Shown here: positions 5,704 through 14,498 of the stretch, piece after piece
How the letters are laid out: each line of letters opens with the position of its first letter
Numbering within the stretch: the stretch's first letter is position 1
NCBI GenBank assembly: GCA_900769525.1
Contig: CAAGGY010000018.1
Location: 1-20,139, forward strand
Direction: 5' to 3'
From: an uncultured Alistipes sp.
GTDB taxonomy: Bacteria > Bacteroidota > Bacteroidia > Bacteroidales > Rikenellaceae
DNA length: 20,139 nt
The notes under the pieces: model-generated
What the model was told of the DNA's origin: nothing
Database searches by the model: none
The model's input: only the letters and a program-made list of their open reading frames with translations
Translations under genes and position numbers: made by a program

Positions 5704-8676
5704 TTACAATGAGTTAATACGTGACTTAGCCTCGCTGATAATACCGTCATCGGCATTAGAGTAGCCATCAACAATGCTCTGGTAGGTAGCACGAGCCTGG
5801 AACGTATTGCCCTGGTCGCGCATGATATCACCCAAGATGATAAAGCACTTAGCCTGCCAGTAGACCGAGCCACACTCGCCCAGGTCGTAGACCATCTGCT
5901 CTGCCACCGAGCTATTGCCACCAAGATACTGCTCCTCAACAAGGCGATAGTAGGCCTCAGCACCCTCTGCGGTGCTACGATCCTCGGCTAAGCTACGGAA
6001 GATGTTGTAGGCAAGGCTGTCGTTACGCTCAAAGAGCACACGTGCCTTAGCGATAAGCAGCTTGCGGCGTGTTGGCTCCGAAACGAAGCTCAGGCTCTCA
6101 ACCTCGTTAGCAAGTTCAAGGATTGCATCCTCACGAAGATACTTAAGCGACGCATCAACATAACCATCAACAGCTGCGCCACGTCGTGCTTCGTCGTGAG
6201 CAACATCGTATAGCTGGCGGTAGGCTGAAGCAGACCTCTCGTAAAGCTCCATATCGAAGCACATAGGTGCCATAACAACCAGAACACGCTCGCTATACTG
6301 GCTTGTGCCGTGCTGCAAGAGCTCCTCCATGCTCTGCAAAGCACTCTCTCGCTTATCGTCACGGATGTAGCAGTCGCTCAGGTAGAAGAGGGCCTCACTG
6401 CGGTTGTAGCCCGTGTCAAAGTCATCGAGGTAGGCACGCAGCTTAGTGAGAGCACGAGGGATATCGCCCTCGAGATATACTGAGCGGGCAGCGGCGAAGC
6501 TAAGCGAGTCACGTGCTGCAATGCTCATATCGCTCTGCACACCACTACGCTCGGCATAGTTAAAGTAGCCATCAATATCGCCATCGGCAACATATATCTC
6601 ACGGATACTGCGCATAGCCTCGAGTGCTGATGAGGATTGAGGATCGTACTCGACAACCTTCTCATAGTAGGTACGTGCCTCGTTACGACGGTCGAGGTTA
6701 TAGTATGCAAGGCCGATATCCGAGAGGGCCTTGACATAGAATGGCGAGGTTGAGTCGCTGGCAACGAAGTCGATAAGCGTTGCAGCACCATCTGCATACC
6801 TCTCCATGGCGATGTAGGTGCGACCAAGCTCATACCAAGCATCGTCGACATAGTCGCCCTCAGCATCCATGATAATACTCTTTAGCTTCTCAACCTTGCT
6901 GTCGTACTTAGCCTCAACGCCATCGATGAGGGCAAGTTGATAGCGTGCATAGTTACGCTCGGCAGAGGGGGCACCCATAGCGACATTATAGGCCTTGCGG
7001 GCAGCATTGAACTGGCGCTGCGAGAAGCGTGTGTCGCCCAGACGATTCTGAGCATCGAACATATAGCGGTCACGGTGGGTGTACTCACGAACAAATGTGT
7101 CGAATGAAACAGAGGAGTCGTCCCAATTCTTAGCTGCGAAGTGTACATATCCAAGGCCATAGTGAGCCATCAGATACTCGGCATCGCTCTTAGGGGCGAT
7201 ACGGATATAGGTTTCGTACTTAGACTGCGCCTGCTCATAGTCGCCACGAAGCATTGCCACCTCACCCTGCCAGTAGATTGCAATAGCCTTATACTTAGGG
7301 CTTAGGCCAATGCTCTCGGCCTCCTTCAATAGCTCATCGGCAGCATCATACTCGCCCGCACGGATAGCATCCACAGCACGGAACACAGCCACCTTCTGCA
7401 AGGCAACACGAAGCTCCTTATCGGGTGAAGGCATAGCCTTAATGGCGTCGTAGGCTGCAACATAGTCCTTAGAGTTGTAGTAGGCAGCAATAAGCAGCGT
7501 CTGCACCTCAGAGCAGTAGGCAGAGTCGGGATAGCGGTCGAGGTAGCTCTTGAGCACATTCAACGACTCGTTGAAACGTCCACCGCCAAGCTCATACTTA
7601 AGGCGTCCGTAGTTGAGCAGAGCATTCTCAGCAATGGTGTTGTCGAAGCCCTCAATCGAGGCCATAGAAAATGCCGATGCGGCACTCTCCTTATCACCAA
7701 TGCGCAGGTAGCAGTCGGCCAAGTGGTACGAGGCATTCTGCGTGAGCGTATCCATAGCACCGCAGACGCTACGCAACGGTGCAACTGCATCACGATAGCA
7801 TGCGAGGCGGTAGAGCGAGTAGCCCTTGATGTAGTTCTCCTGACGACCATACTGCTCGGCAGGATACATGGCAATATACTTTAGTGCCTGCTCATAGTCG
7901 CTCTTGATGAAGTACGACTCGGCAATAATGCGCACAAGGTCGGCATGAACATCGCTCGTAGAGGTCGAGAGCAGACGTTCACCCTCCTCGACAACATAGT
8001 CGTAGTTCTGCTCACGATACTCAATCTGGAGCAGGTAGTATGGCACAATCATGCGGTATGCATCGCCATCCTTAAGGCTCTCGAAGCCAGCCTTAGCCTC
8101 GGCATAGCGACCAGAGTGGTAGTTGATGTATGAGTTGTAGTAGAGTGCGTGCTCGTAATATTCGCTCTTCTTTGCGATACTACTAAAGCAGTTTGAGGCT
8201 GTGAGATAGTCGCCCTTGACAAAGCGGATATAGCCAAGGCGAATATCGTAGCGCTCCTTCTCACGAGCATTCAGCGCCTCGTAGTCGACATCATTGAGGA
8301 GTGGCTCGGCCGAGTCGAAGTCGCCATTGTCGCAGTGGTAGCAGCCGAGCATAAAACGCATACGGTTGGCCTGCTGGCTTGAGGGGTAACGCTTCATGAA
8401 GCCGAGCATAAGCTCCTCAGCCTCCTGAGAGCCAAGCTCCACATAGCAACAGACAAGGTTGAAGTCGGTCCACTCAAGGTCGTAGAGGTTCTTCACCGCA
8501 TCGAGCTGCGAGCGATACTCAAGCAACGAGAGCTTGGCATCGGCCCAACGCTTACGCTCGATAAGTTCCTCGATATTGCTACGTCGCACCTCGGGGCTCA
8601 CAACAACAGATGTAGCCTCGGCCGAGGTGAAGGCAAGAAGCGAGAAAAGGGCAAGCGATATTATCTTTTTCTGCAT
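5704..8676 (-). CDS. Large periplasmic tetratricopeptide-repeat protein
   Basis: The 990-residue product begins with a signal peptide (MQKKIISLALFSLLAFTSAEA) that has no lipobox cysteine, so it should be soluble in the periplasm or attached by partners. Almost the whole chain is made of helical hairpins with TPR signatures, for example YLMAHYGLGYVHFAAKNWDD and AWYELGRTYIAMERYADGA; repeats of about 34-38 residues run from near residue 30 to the end. No enzyme domain is visible, so it is likely a scaffold or binding protein. I chose the ATG at 8676; the frame opens at a GTG two codons earlier. It heads a three-gene operon with the barrel and Yip1-like genes, nine bp before the barrel, and a consensus promoter lies just upstream. 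Confidence 0.85.
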   Translation of the reverse strand: MQKKIISLALFSLLAFTSAEATSVVVSPEVRRSNIEELIERKRWADAKLSLLEYRSQLDAVKNLYDLEWTDFNLVCCYVELGSQEAEELMLGFMKRYPSSQQANRMRFMLGCYHCDNGDFDSAEPLLNDVDYEALNAREKERYDIRLGYIRFVKGDYLTASNCFSSIAKKSEYYEHALYYNSYINYHSGRYAEAKAGFESLKDGDAYRMIVPYYLLQIEYREQNYDYVVEEGERLLSTSTSDVHADLVRIIAESYFIKSDYEQALKYIAMYPAEQYGRQENYIKGYSLYRLACYRDAVAPLRSVCGAMDTLTQNASYHLADCYLRIGDKESAASAFSMASIEGFDNTIAENALLNYGRLKYELGGGRFNESLNVLKSYLDRYPDSAYCSEVQTLLIAAYYNSKDYVAAYDAIKAMPSPDKELRVALQKVAVFRAVDAIRAGEYDAADELLKEAESIGLSPKYKAIAIYWQGEVAMLRGDYEQAQSKYETYIRIAPKSDAEYLMAHYGLGYVHFAAKNWDDSSVSFDTFVREYTHRDRYMFDAQNRLGDTRFSQRQFNAARKAYNVAMGAPSAERNYARYQLALIDGVEAKYDSKVEKLKSIIMDAEGDYVDDAWYELGRTYIAMERYADGAATLIDFVASDSTSPFYVKALSDIGLAYYNLDRRNEARTYYEKVVEYDPQSSSALEAMRSIREIYVADGDIDGYFNYAERSGVQSDMSIAARDSLSFAAARSVYLEGDIPRALTKLRAYLDDFDTGYNRSEALFYLSDCYIRDDKRESALQSMEELLQHGTSQYSERVLVVMAPMCFDMELYERSASAYRQLYDVAHDEARRGAAVDGYVDASLKYLREDAILELANEVESLSFVSEPTRRKLLIAKARVLFERNDSLAYNIFRSLAEDRSTAEGAEAYYRLVEEQYLGGNSSVAEQMVYDLGECGSVYWQAKCFIILGDIMRDQGNTFQARATYQSIVDGYSNADDGIISEAKSRINSL

Positions 8677-8698
8677 AGTCACACTATATATTATTAGG

Positions 8699-8728
8699 CA
8701 AAGATAGTAAATTTTCTGCTATTTCAAA
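8699..8728 (-). promoter_or_regulatory. Bacteroidota-type promoter of the TPR-barrel operon
   Basis: On the minus strand TTTG (8728-8725) is followed after 18 bases by TATCTTTG (8706-8699), which matches TAnnTTTG. Spacing is one base under the usual 19. The predicted transcript would start near 8692, about 16 bases before the ATG at 8676. Confidence 0.75.
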
Positions 8729-8785
8729 CCCAACAAAGGAATGATTATTGTCTATCGAGGAGTAAATCACAAAAAAAATTGAGTT

Positions 8786-9190
8786 ATGACACTAAAAATT
8801 ACTATCTCGCTCGGCACAGACCAGCACTTTACTCTCAACGACAATCGCAGCCTCGACCAGCTAAACCCCAAGGAGCTCATGCTCTATGCCATGGCCGAGT
8901 GCGCAGGACTAACAATATTGGGCATACTCAAGGAGCACAGCGAGGCACTAACAATGCTTGAGATTGGTGTCGAAGGAGCCCTATCGACGCCTACGCTTGT
9001 GGCAGAGAGCCGCTTTATGCACTTCAACATCTCGTACAACGCTCACTGCCGCACGCTCAAGGATCAGCTCATAATAAGCCGAGCGATAAACCTTGCACAC
9101 GACAAATATTGCGGTCTTATACAGATGTATAGACAGATATCGCCACTAATGCACGAGACATCAATCGTAAGCACCGAGGACCAAGCATAA
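8786..9190 (+). CDS. OsmC/Ohr family protein
   Basis: OsmC-family proteins are small homodimers, and several are cysteine-based peroxidases that reduce organic hydroperoxides. In this protein (134 aa) the helix NPKELMLYAMAECAGL carries Cys39 and the C-terminal DKYCGL carries Cys109, at the places of the two catalytic cysteines in OsmC. Glu63 precedes the second strand region. Both thiols are kept, so activity is plausible, but the partner reductant and substrate are unknown; many family members of this YhfA-like length are uncharacterised. It is the first gene of the plus-strand operon, 16 bp before the pump adaptor gene. No clear TAnnTTTG promoter could be found in the 100 bp upstream. The ATG at 8786 begins directly with the first beta strand. 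Confidence 0.88.
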   Translation: MTLKITISLGTDQHFTLNDNRSLDQLNPKELMLYAMAECAGLTILGILKEHSEALTMLEIGVEGALSTPTLVAESRFMHFNISYNAHCRTLKDQLIISRAINLAHDKYCGLIQMYRQISPLMHETSIVSTEDQA

Positions 9191-9206
9191 CGCAATCGCA
9201 TAAGCA

Positions 9207-10229
9207 ATGTACAAGCATATACTTCTACTCCTACTACTTGCAGGCTGCACACACAAACACCCTGACACTAAGGCATATACTCAGAGTGTTAAGTGTGCAA
9301 CAGCCACAGCCACCGACTATCGTGAGCGTGACTTTGCAGCACTCAGCACTGCCGACGACGCTGTAAACTTGGCATTTAAAATCTCTGGACGGGTTGCAAA
9401 CCTACCCATTGCCAAGGGCCAAAGCGTAAGGCGTGGCGAGGTATTGGCTGAGCTCGACAAGCGAGATGTGGAGCTTCAGGTCGAGGCGGCGAAGGCTACA
9501 TACTCCGAGGCGGAATCACGCCTTAAGCGTGGGCAGAGGCTTCTACAACACAACGCCATATCGCAGCAGGAGGTAGAGTCGTTGCAGAGTGCCGTGACGC
9601 AGGCTCGCTCGAGTTATGAGAACACGCTCGATTTGCTCAACGACACACGCATCACCGCACCTTTTGACGGGGTGATTGAGCGTGTTTATGTCGACACATA
9701 TCAGCGAGTTGCATCGGGCGAAACGATAGTGCGCATAGTAAACCCAGTGAGCACCACCGTGGGCTTCACAGCACCAGAGAATCTCGTCTCGTTACTCGAC
9801 AGCCCCACGACCGAATATGAGGTGCGCTTCGATGCCTGGCCAGAGCATAGCTTCAGGGCGCAAATCAAGAGTTTCGCACGCACATCGTCCGACGCATTGG
9901 GCTTTCCCGTATCGCTACGCCTTGTCGATGTCGACACCAAGCGTTTCAAAATATCGCCTGGCATGACTTGCATGGCTCGAGTGATAACCGAGACAGATAG
10001 CAAGGCGGTGGCCATACCTCTCACGGCAATTTATGCTCCTACTTCGGGCGGAGAGTATGTCTGGGTGGTTGGTAAAGATAGCTCCGTACATCTTCGTAGC
10101 GTGGTGCTTGGTACGCTCTCGACCGATAGCACAGTGGTGGTTACCAAGGGGCTCAAAGCGGGCGAGAAGGTGGTCACAGCAGGAGTCTACAAACTCCAAG
10201 AGAATGAGCAAGTTCGCATCATAGATTAA
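9207..10229 (+). CDS. RND efflux pump periplasmic adaptor (membrane fusion lipoprotein)
   Basis: This 340-residue adaptor would link the RND permease to the outer-membrane channel. The signal peptide ends in a lipobox, LAGC (11-14), so Cys14 should be lipidated and anchored to the outer face of the inner membrane. Two halves of a lipoyl-like domain (about 55-85, GRVANLPIAKGQSVRRGEVLA, and 148-178, TAPFDGVIERV) flank an alpha-hairpin (about 87-146) that contacts the TolC-like partner. Beta-barrel and membrane-proximal domains follow. Length is typical. It is 16 bp after the OsmC gene and 11 bp before the permease gene, so the pump is one operon. Substrates cannot be inferred. Confidence 0.92.
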   Translation: MYKHILLLLLLAGCTHKHPDTKAYTQSVKCATATATDYRERDFAALSTADDAVNLAFKISGRVANLPIAKGQSVRRGEVLAELDKRDVELQVEAAKATYSEAESRLKRGQRLLQHNAISQQEVESLQSAVTQARSSYENTLDLLNDTRITAPFDGVIERVYVDTYQRVASGETIVRIVNPVSTTVGFTAPENLVSLLDSPTTEYEVRFDAWPEHSFRAQIKSFARTSSDALGFPVSLRLVDVDTKRFKISPGMTCMARVITETDSKAVAIPLTAIYAPTSGGEYVWVVGKDSSVHLRSVVLGTLSTDSTVVVTKGLKAGEKVVTAGVYKLQENEQVRIID

Positions 10230-10240
10230 GCCAAAAAACA

Positions 10241-13200
10241 ATGTTCAACATTACAAAATATGCCACACGCAACAGCGCAGTGCTATGGCTCTTTATCGCC
10301 ATCATTGGGCTTGGCGGCATATACTCGTTTGCGACACTTGGCAAGCGTGAGGACTCGACATTCAAGATTAAGAGTGCGATGGTCGTATGCCCCTATCCTG
10401 GAGCTACCCCCGAAATGGTGGAGAGCCTCGTTTTAGAGCCTCTGGAGCGAGAGCTACGCACGTTACGTTCGGTCGACGAGATAAGCTCCGTGGCACACTT
10501 TGGCTATGGCGAGCTAATGGTAAAGCTCCACCCCTGGACATCGGCACGCCAGACACCGCAAATATGGGATGAGCTACGAAGCAAGGTTGAGGATGCACGC
10601 TCTAAGCTACCGAGTGGCATTGGCCAGATAGATATCGCCGATGACTTTGGCGATGTCTTCGGATTATACTACGCACTGACGGCTGACGAGGGCTTCAATT
10701 ACGAGCAGATGCGCCACTATGCAAAGCTGATTGAGCGGGAGCTATACCACATCGAGGGTGTCGATAAAATCCGTCTTAGTGGCGAGCAGCAGAGCGAGAT
10801 ATGTATCACTATTTCGCCCTCGACACTTGCGATGTTCGACCTTACGCCAGAGGAGATTAGGCGCTCGATAGCAACACAGAGCTCAACACTACAACTCGGT
10901 GAGTTAGAGAGCAATACGATGACCATTCGCCTTACCGAAGAGTCGCCCTACAACTCGATACACGAGATTGAGAATCAACTACTCACGGCAAAAGATGGTA
11001 AGCAGTATCGACTGGGCGATATAATGAGCGTAGAGCAGCGTCTAAAGCAGCCACAAAGCCTCATTATGCGTGTCGACGGACAGAGGGCCATAGGCATAGC
11101 CATAAGCACAAACCCTGAGATGGATATCGTCGCTGTGGGTAGGGATATTGAGGCGACGCTGAGTGCCCTCAAACGAGAGCTTCCCGCAGGCATCGAGCTT
11201 CGTGTCATCTACCCTGAGGACAAGATTGCCGAGAGTGCAACAAACGACTTTCTGATAAACCTTGCTGAGTCACTGGCCATCGTCATACTTCTGATTATCA
11301 TCACTATGGGTTGGCGTGCAGGCATCGTTGTGGGCAGCTCACTACTGCTCTGCGTGCTATCGACAATGCTCCTTATGCTGCCTCTCGACCAGACACTCAA
11401 CCGCACCTCGTTGGCAGGCTTTATCATCGCCATGGGTATGCTCGTGGATAATGCCATTGTGGTGACGGACAATAGTTCGCAGCTTATGCTTCGAGGTATC
11501 CCTCGCCACATTGCCATAGTCAAGGGTGCTACATCGTCACGCTGGGGTCTGCTCGCCGCAACGCTCATAGCCATAGCCTCGTTTCTCCCCTTACAGCTAT
11601 CACCATCGTCGGTGGCGGAGATTATAAGTCCGCTCTTTGTGGTGATTGCCGTATCGTTGCTAAGCAGCTGGGTATTAGCACTTACCGAGGTGCCATCGAT
11701 GAATCTCAAGCTGCTACGCCCCACGGCACGTGGCAATAGTGACGAACGCTCGGCGTGGTTTAGGCCCATTGTCGATATGCTGATACGCTATCGCTGGGTT
11801 GTAGTAGCGGTAGTGGCACTACTCTTTGGGCTCTCGCTAACGACCATGAGCCGTCTGCCACAGAACTTCTTTCCGCAACTTGCAAAGCCGATGTTTCGAG
11901 CCGACATAATACTTCCCGAAGGCTACAACATCGAGGCTACAGATAGCCACCTACAACGCATCACCGAGTGGCTGTTGGCGCAAGAGGAGGTGAAGCAGGT
12001 ATCGACAACGGCAGCAGGAACACCACCCCGCTACTACCTTGCAAGCGCAAGCTACACAAATCGAGCGAACTACGGAAACATACTCGTTGAACTACATCGC
12101 AGCGAGGATGCGGAGATGGTAGAGGCTCGCTTTGTGGAGTGGGTTGAAGAGAGAATGCCCGATGTGTGGCTGCGCTCATCGCTCTTTAAACTCTCGCCCG
12201 TGCCCGATGCCGACATCGAGTTTGGCATTGTGGGCGAGAACATCGACACGCTCTCGAGGCTTGTGGAGCAGAGCATGGCAATAATGCGTAACACACCCAA
12301 TGCCAAGAACATACGCAACAGCTGGGGCAATGCCGTACCGACACTCAGGCCAGAGTACTCACAGCTCAAAGGCCAACGCATAGGCGTCGACCGTGAGGCG
12401 ATGATGCAGTCGATGGAGATGGCCACACAAGGCGTAGCGATGGGTGTGATGCAGAGTGGCGACCAGGAGCTACCGATACTGCTCCACACCAACGTTCTCG
12501 ACCTGGGCATAGAGTCGATAAGCACCATGCCTGTGTTCTCGCAACGTGGCATGGCCTACTCTGTTGAGCAGGCTACATCGAAGTTCGACTTCGGCTTTGC
12601 ACTGCCACTGATACAACGTATCAACTCGGAGCGTGTGATGAAGGCTCAGTGCGACACCCGTGCTAATGGCAACACCATAGCCCTACTCAACGAGCTACGA
12701 AGAGAGATAGAGAGCGAGGTTGAAGTGCCCAAGGGCTACCACTTAGAGCTATTCGGCCAGGAGGAGAGTCGACAGGAGTCGAACGATGCTCTCGCATCGC
12801 AGCTACCTATAACTGCTGTGATTATGGTCGTCATCTTAGTTCTACTCTTTGGCAACTACCGTGAGCCAGCAATCGTGTTGGCCACCCTACCACTTATATT
12901 TATAGGTGTTGTCGTGGGATTGATGGTAAGTGGCAAGATGTTCGACTTCTTCTCGCTACTCGGCCTTGTGGGCCTTGTAGGCATGCACACAAAGAGTGCC
13001 GTGATACTACTACAACGCATCGACGAGCTACGTGTCCAAGGGTTTACTGCTGGGGCGGCAGCATCGAGGGCCGCAGCCGAGCGACTAAGTCCCGTGGTCA
13101 CAGCCGCAGGAACCACGATACTTGGCATGGTGCCTCTGCTCTGGGACCCGATGTTTGGCAGTATGGCAGTGACAATCATGGGTGGACTCATTGTCGCCAC

Positions 13201-13261
13201 ACTACTCATCGTGGCACTACTACCTGTTGTTTACACTATATTTTATGGAAAAAATGCGTAG
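10241..13261 (+). CDS. RND family efflux transporter permease
   Basis: The 1006-residue inner-membrane pump couples proton entry to substrate export. It has the twofold RND layout: a first TM helix near 13-33, a large periplasmic loop, a TM cluster from about 340, then the same pattern repeated in the second half. The TM4 motif AMGMLVDNAIVVTDN (397-411) holds D403 at the place of AcrB Asp407, with asparagine where AcrB has Asp408. The TM10 region reads GMHTKSAVILLQRID and keeps the lysine that pairs with this aspartate. The LVDN form is common in RND branches outside the classic HAE1 pumps. Length is a little under AcrB. The gene lies between its adaptor and the TolC-like gene, with which it overlaps by 8 bp. 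Confidence 0.94.
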   Translation: MFNITKYATRNSAVLWLFIAIIGLGGIYSFATLGKREDSTFKIKSAMVVCPYPGATPEMVESLVLEPLERELRTLRSVDEISSVAHFGYGELMVKLHPWTSARQTPQIWDELRSKVEDARSKLPSGIGQIDIADDFGDVFGLYYALTADEGFNYEQMRHYAKLIERELYHIEGVDKIRLSGEQQSEICITISPSTLAMFDLTPEEIRRSIATQSSTLQLGELESNTMTIRLTEESPYNSIHEIENQLLTAKDGKQYRLGDIMSVEQRLKQPQSLIMRVDGQRAIGIAISTNPEMDIVAVGRDIEATLSALKRELPAGIELRVIYPEDKIAESATNDFLINLAESLAIVILLIIITMGWRAGIVVGSSLLLCVLSTMLLMLPLDQTLNRTSLAGFIIAMGMLVDNAIVVTDNSSQLMLRGIPRHIAIVKGATSSRWGLLAATLIAIASFLPLQLSPSSVAEIISPLFVVIAVSLLSSWVLALTEVPSMNLKLLRPTARGNSDERSAWFRPIVDMLIRYRWVVVAVVALLFGLSLTTMSRLPQNFFPQLAKPMFRADIILPEGYNIEATDSHLQRITEWLLAQEEVKQVSTTAAGTPPRYYLASASYTNRANYGNILVELHRSEDAEMVEARFVEWVEERMPDVWLRSSLFKLSPVPDADIEFGIVGENIDTLSRLVEQSMAIMRNTPNAKNIRNSWGNAVPTLRPEYSQLKGQRIGVDREAMMQSMEMATQGVAMGVMQSGDQELPILLHTNVLDLGIESISTMPVFSQRGMAYSVEQATSKFDFGFALPLIQRINSERVMKAQCDTRANGNTIALLNELRREIESEVEVPKGYHLELFGQEESRQESNDALASQLPITAVIMVVILVLLFGNYREPAIVLATLPLIFIGVVVGLMVSGKMFDFFSLLGLVGLVGMHTKSAVILLQRIDELRVQGFTAGAAASRAAAERLSPVVTAAGTTILGMVPLLWDPMFGSMAVTIMGGLIVATLLIVALLPVVYTIFYGKNA

Positions 13262-14498
13262 GATAACCATCTTATTATCAATGCTTCTGCTCTCTGAAGT
13301 GCTCATGGCGCAGACATCTCTTGAGAACTATGTCCAGAGCGTCATGGAGTACAACCTGTCGCTCGACCAGGCTGCGCTAAGCAGCGAGAGTGCCGAGTGG
13401 GAGCTTCGACGCATCAAGCGAGATTATCTGCCCACGATAGACTTCAACCGCACGGCAGACATCGACTTCGCACACAGGGGTGAGGGGCGTCCATGGAACT
13501 GGGCAACGAGGCTTGAGGCACGACAGATAATCTACAACGGAGGGGCGATAACGGCTCAGCGGCGCAAGCAGGAGCTGGAGCTTAAAATCGAACTTTTGGC
13601 CGAGGTGATGACACATAGAGCTGTGCGCCTAGAGGCTGAGAGGGCCTACTGGACACTATCACACGCCGAGGAGTATCTAAGGTCGATGAGCTACTATCGA
13701 GGCATCGTCGACACGCTACTGCACATTGTTGGGCGACGCTACGACGAGGGCTACTCAGCAAAGGGCGACCTGCTGCAGATAGAGTCACGACTAAGCGACG
13801 TGGAGTATCAGCTATCATCGGCAAAGCAGGAGTACGACATTGCTCTACACAGCTACAACTCGCTATGCAACAATACGATATATAGTCCTGCAACACTTCA
13901 GGAGTCGATACTAAACAGCGCCTCAGCACCCGAGCGATGCGACGTGGAGGCTCTTATCGACAACCATCCCGAACACCGCATAGCGACCTACAAGGCGGAG
14001 CAGGGGCGATGGCAGGTGCGCATGGTAAACGCGCAATATATGCCCAAGATTGACATTCGAGCATACGGCACGCTGCAACCCAAGCAACCACACATCAACA
14101 AAGGTGGCGTGGAGCTATTGGGAGGTGCTACACTCAACTTCAGCTCGACGATATTTCACTTTGGCCAAAGGCACACTGCTGTGCAGGCATCTAAGGCACA
14201 GCAGCTGAGCTTAGAGATTGAAGTTGAAAGCGTTAAGGATGCTATACGTCTTGACGAGCAGGATAGCTGGACGCAGATAGTGCGCACCACAGAGCGTGTC
14301 GAGGCCCTTAGGCGCAGCCTTGGCATAGCGAGCGAAAACCTTGAGATAAGCACCTTTGCATACAACGAGGGACAGACCTCGATTCTCGACGTTATGCAGG
14401 CGCAGATAAGCTGGTTGCAGACATACAAAAACTACCTCAGAGCGCACTACGACTACGCAATGGCTCGAGCAAATTATCGCTATGTGACAGGGGATTAG
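13254..14498 (+). CDS. TolC-family outer-membrane efflux protein
   Basis: This is the outer-membrane channel of the tripartite pump. From the ATG at 13254 it is 414 aa: a signal peptide (MRRITILLSMLLLSEVLMAQ, cleaved near AQ|TS), then two long helical hairpins of the OEP type with heptad-like patterns (about 80-190 and 300-400) and strands between them. It ends in the typical final helix (GQTSILDVMQAQISWLQTYKNYL). The start codon lies inside the permease stop region (ATGCGTAG), so translation is probably coupled. Another ATG nine bases earlier (13245) would add three residues and also gives a working signal peptide; the reading frame is open further upstream inside the permease gene but has no such signal. 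Its stop overlaps the stop of the opposite-strand gene by 4 nt. Confidence 0.92.
   Translation: MRRITILLSMLLLSEVLMAQTSLENYVQSVMEYNLSLDQAALSSESAEWELRRIKRDYLPTIDFNRTADIDFAHRGEGRPWNWATRLEARQIIYNGGAITAQRRKQELELKIELLAEVMTHRAVRLEAERAYWTLSHAEEYLRSMSYYRGIVDTLLHIVGRRYDEGYSAKGDLLQIESRLSDVEYQLSSAKQEYDIALHSYNSLCNNTIYSPATLQESILNSASAPERCDVEALIDNHPEHRIATYKAEQGRWQVRMVNAQYMPKIDIRAYGTLQPKQPHINKGGVELLGGATLNFSSTIFHFGQRHTAVQASKAQQLSLEIEVESVKDAIRLDEQDSWTQIVRTTERVEALRRSLGIASENLEISTFAYNEGQTSILDVMQAQISWLQTYKNYLRAHYDYAMARANYRYVTGD

Noticed and set aside
8708..8715. TAAATTTT on the plus strand as a -7 box for the OsmC-pump operon.
   Set aside because: The last base departs from TAnnTTTG and no TTTG lies at the right distance upstream, so no promoter is claimed for this operon.
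10241..13261. The missing second aspartate in TM4 of the RND permease as a sign of an inactive pump.
   Set aside because: The LVDN form is widespread in functional RND branches, and the TM10 lysine and first aspartate are present.
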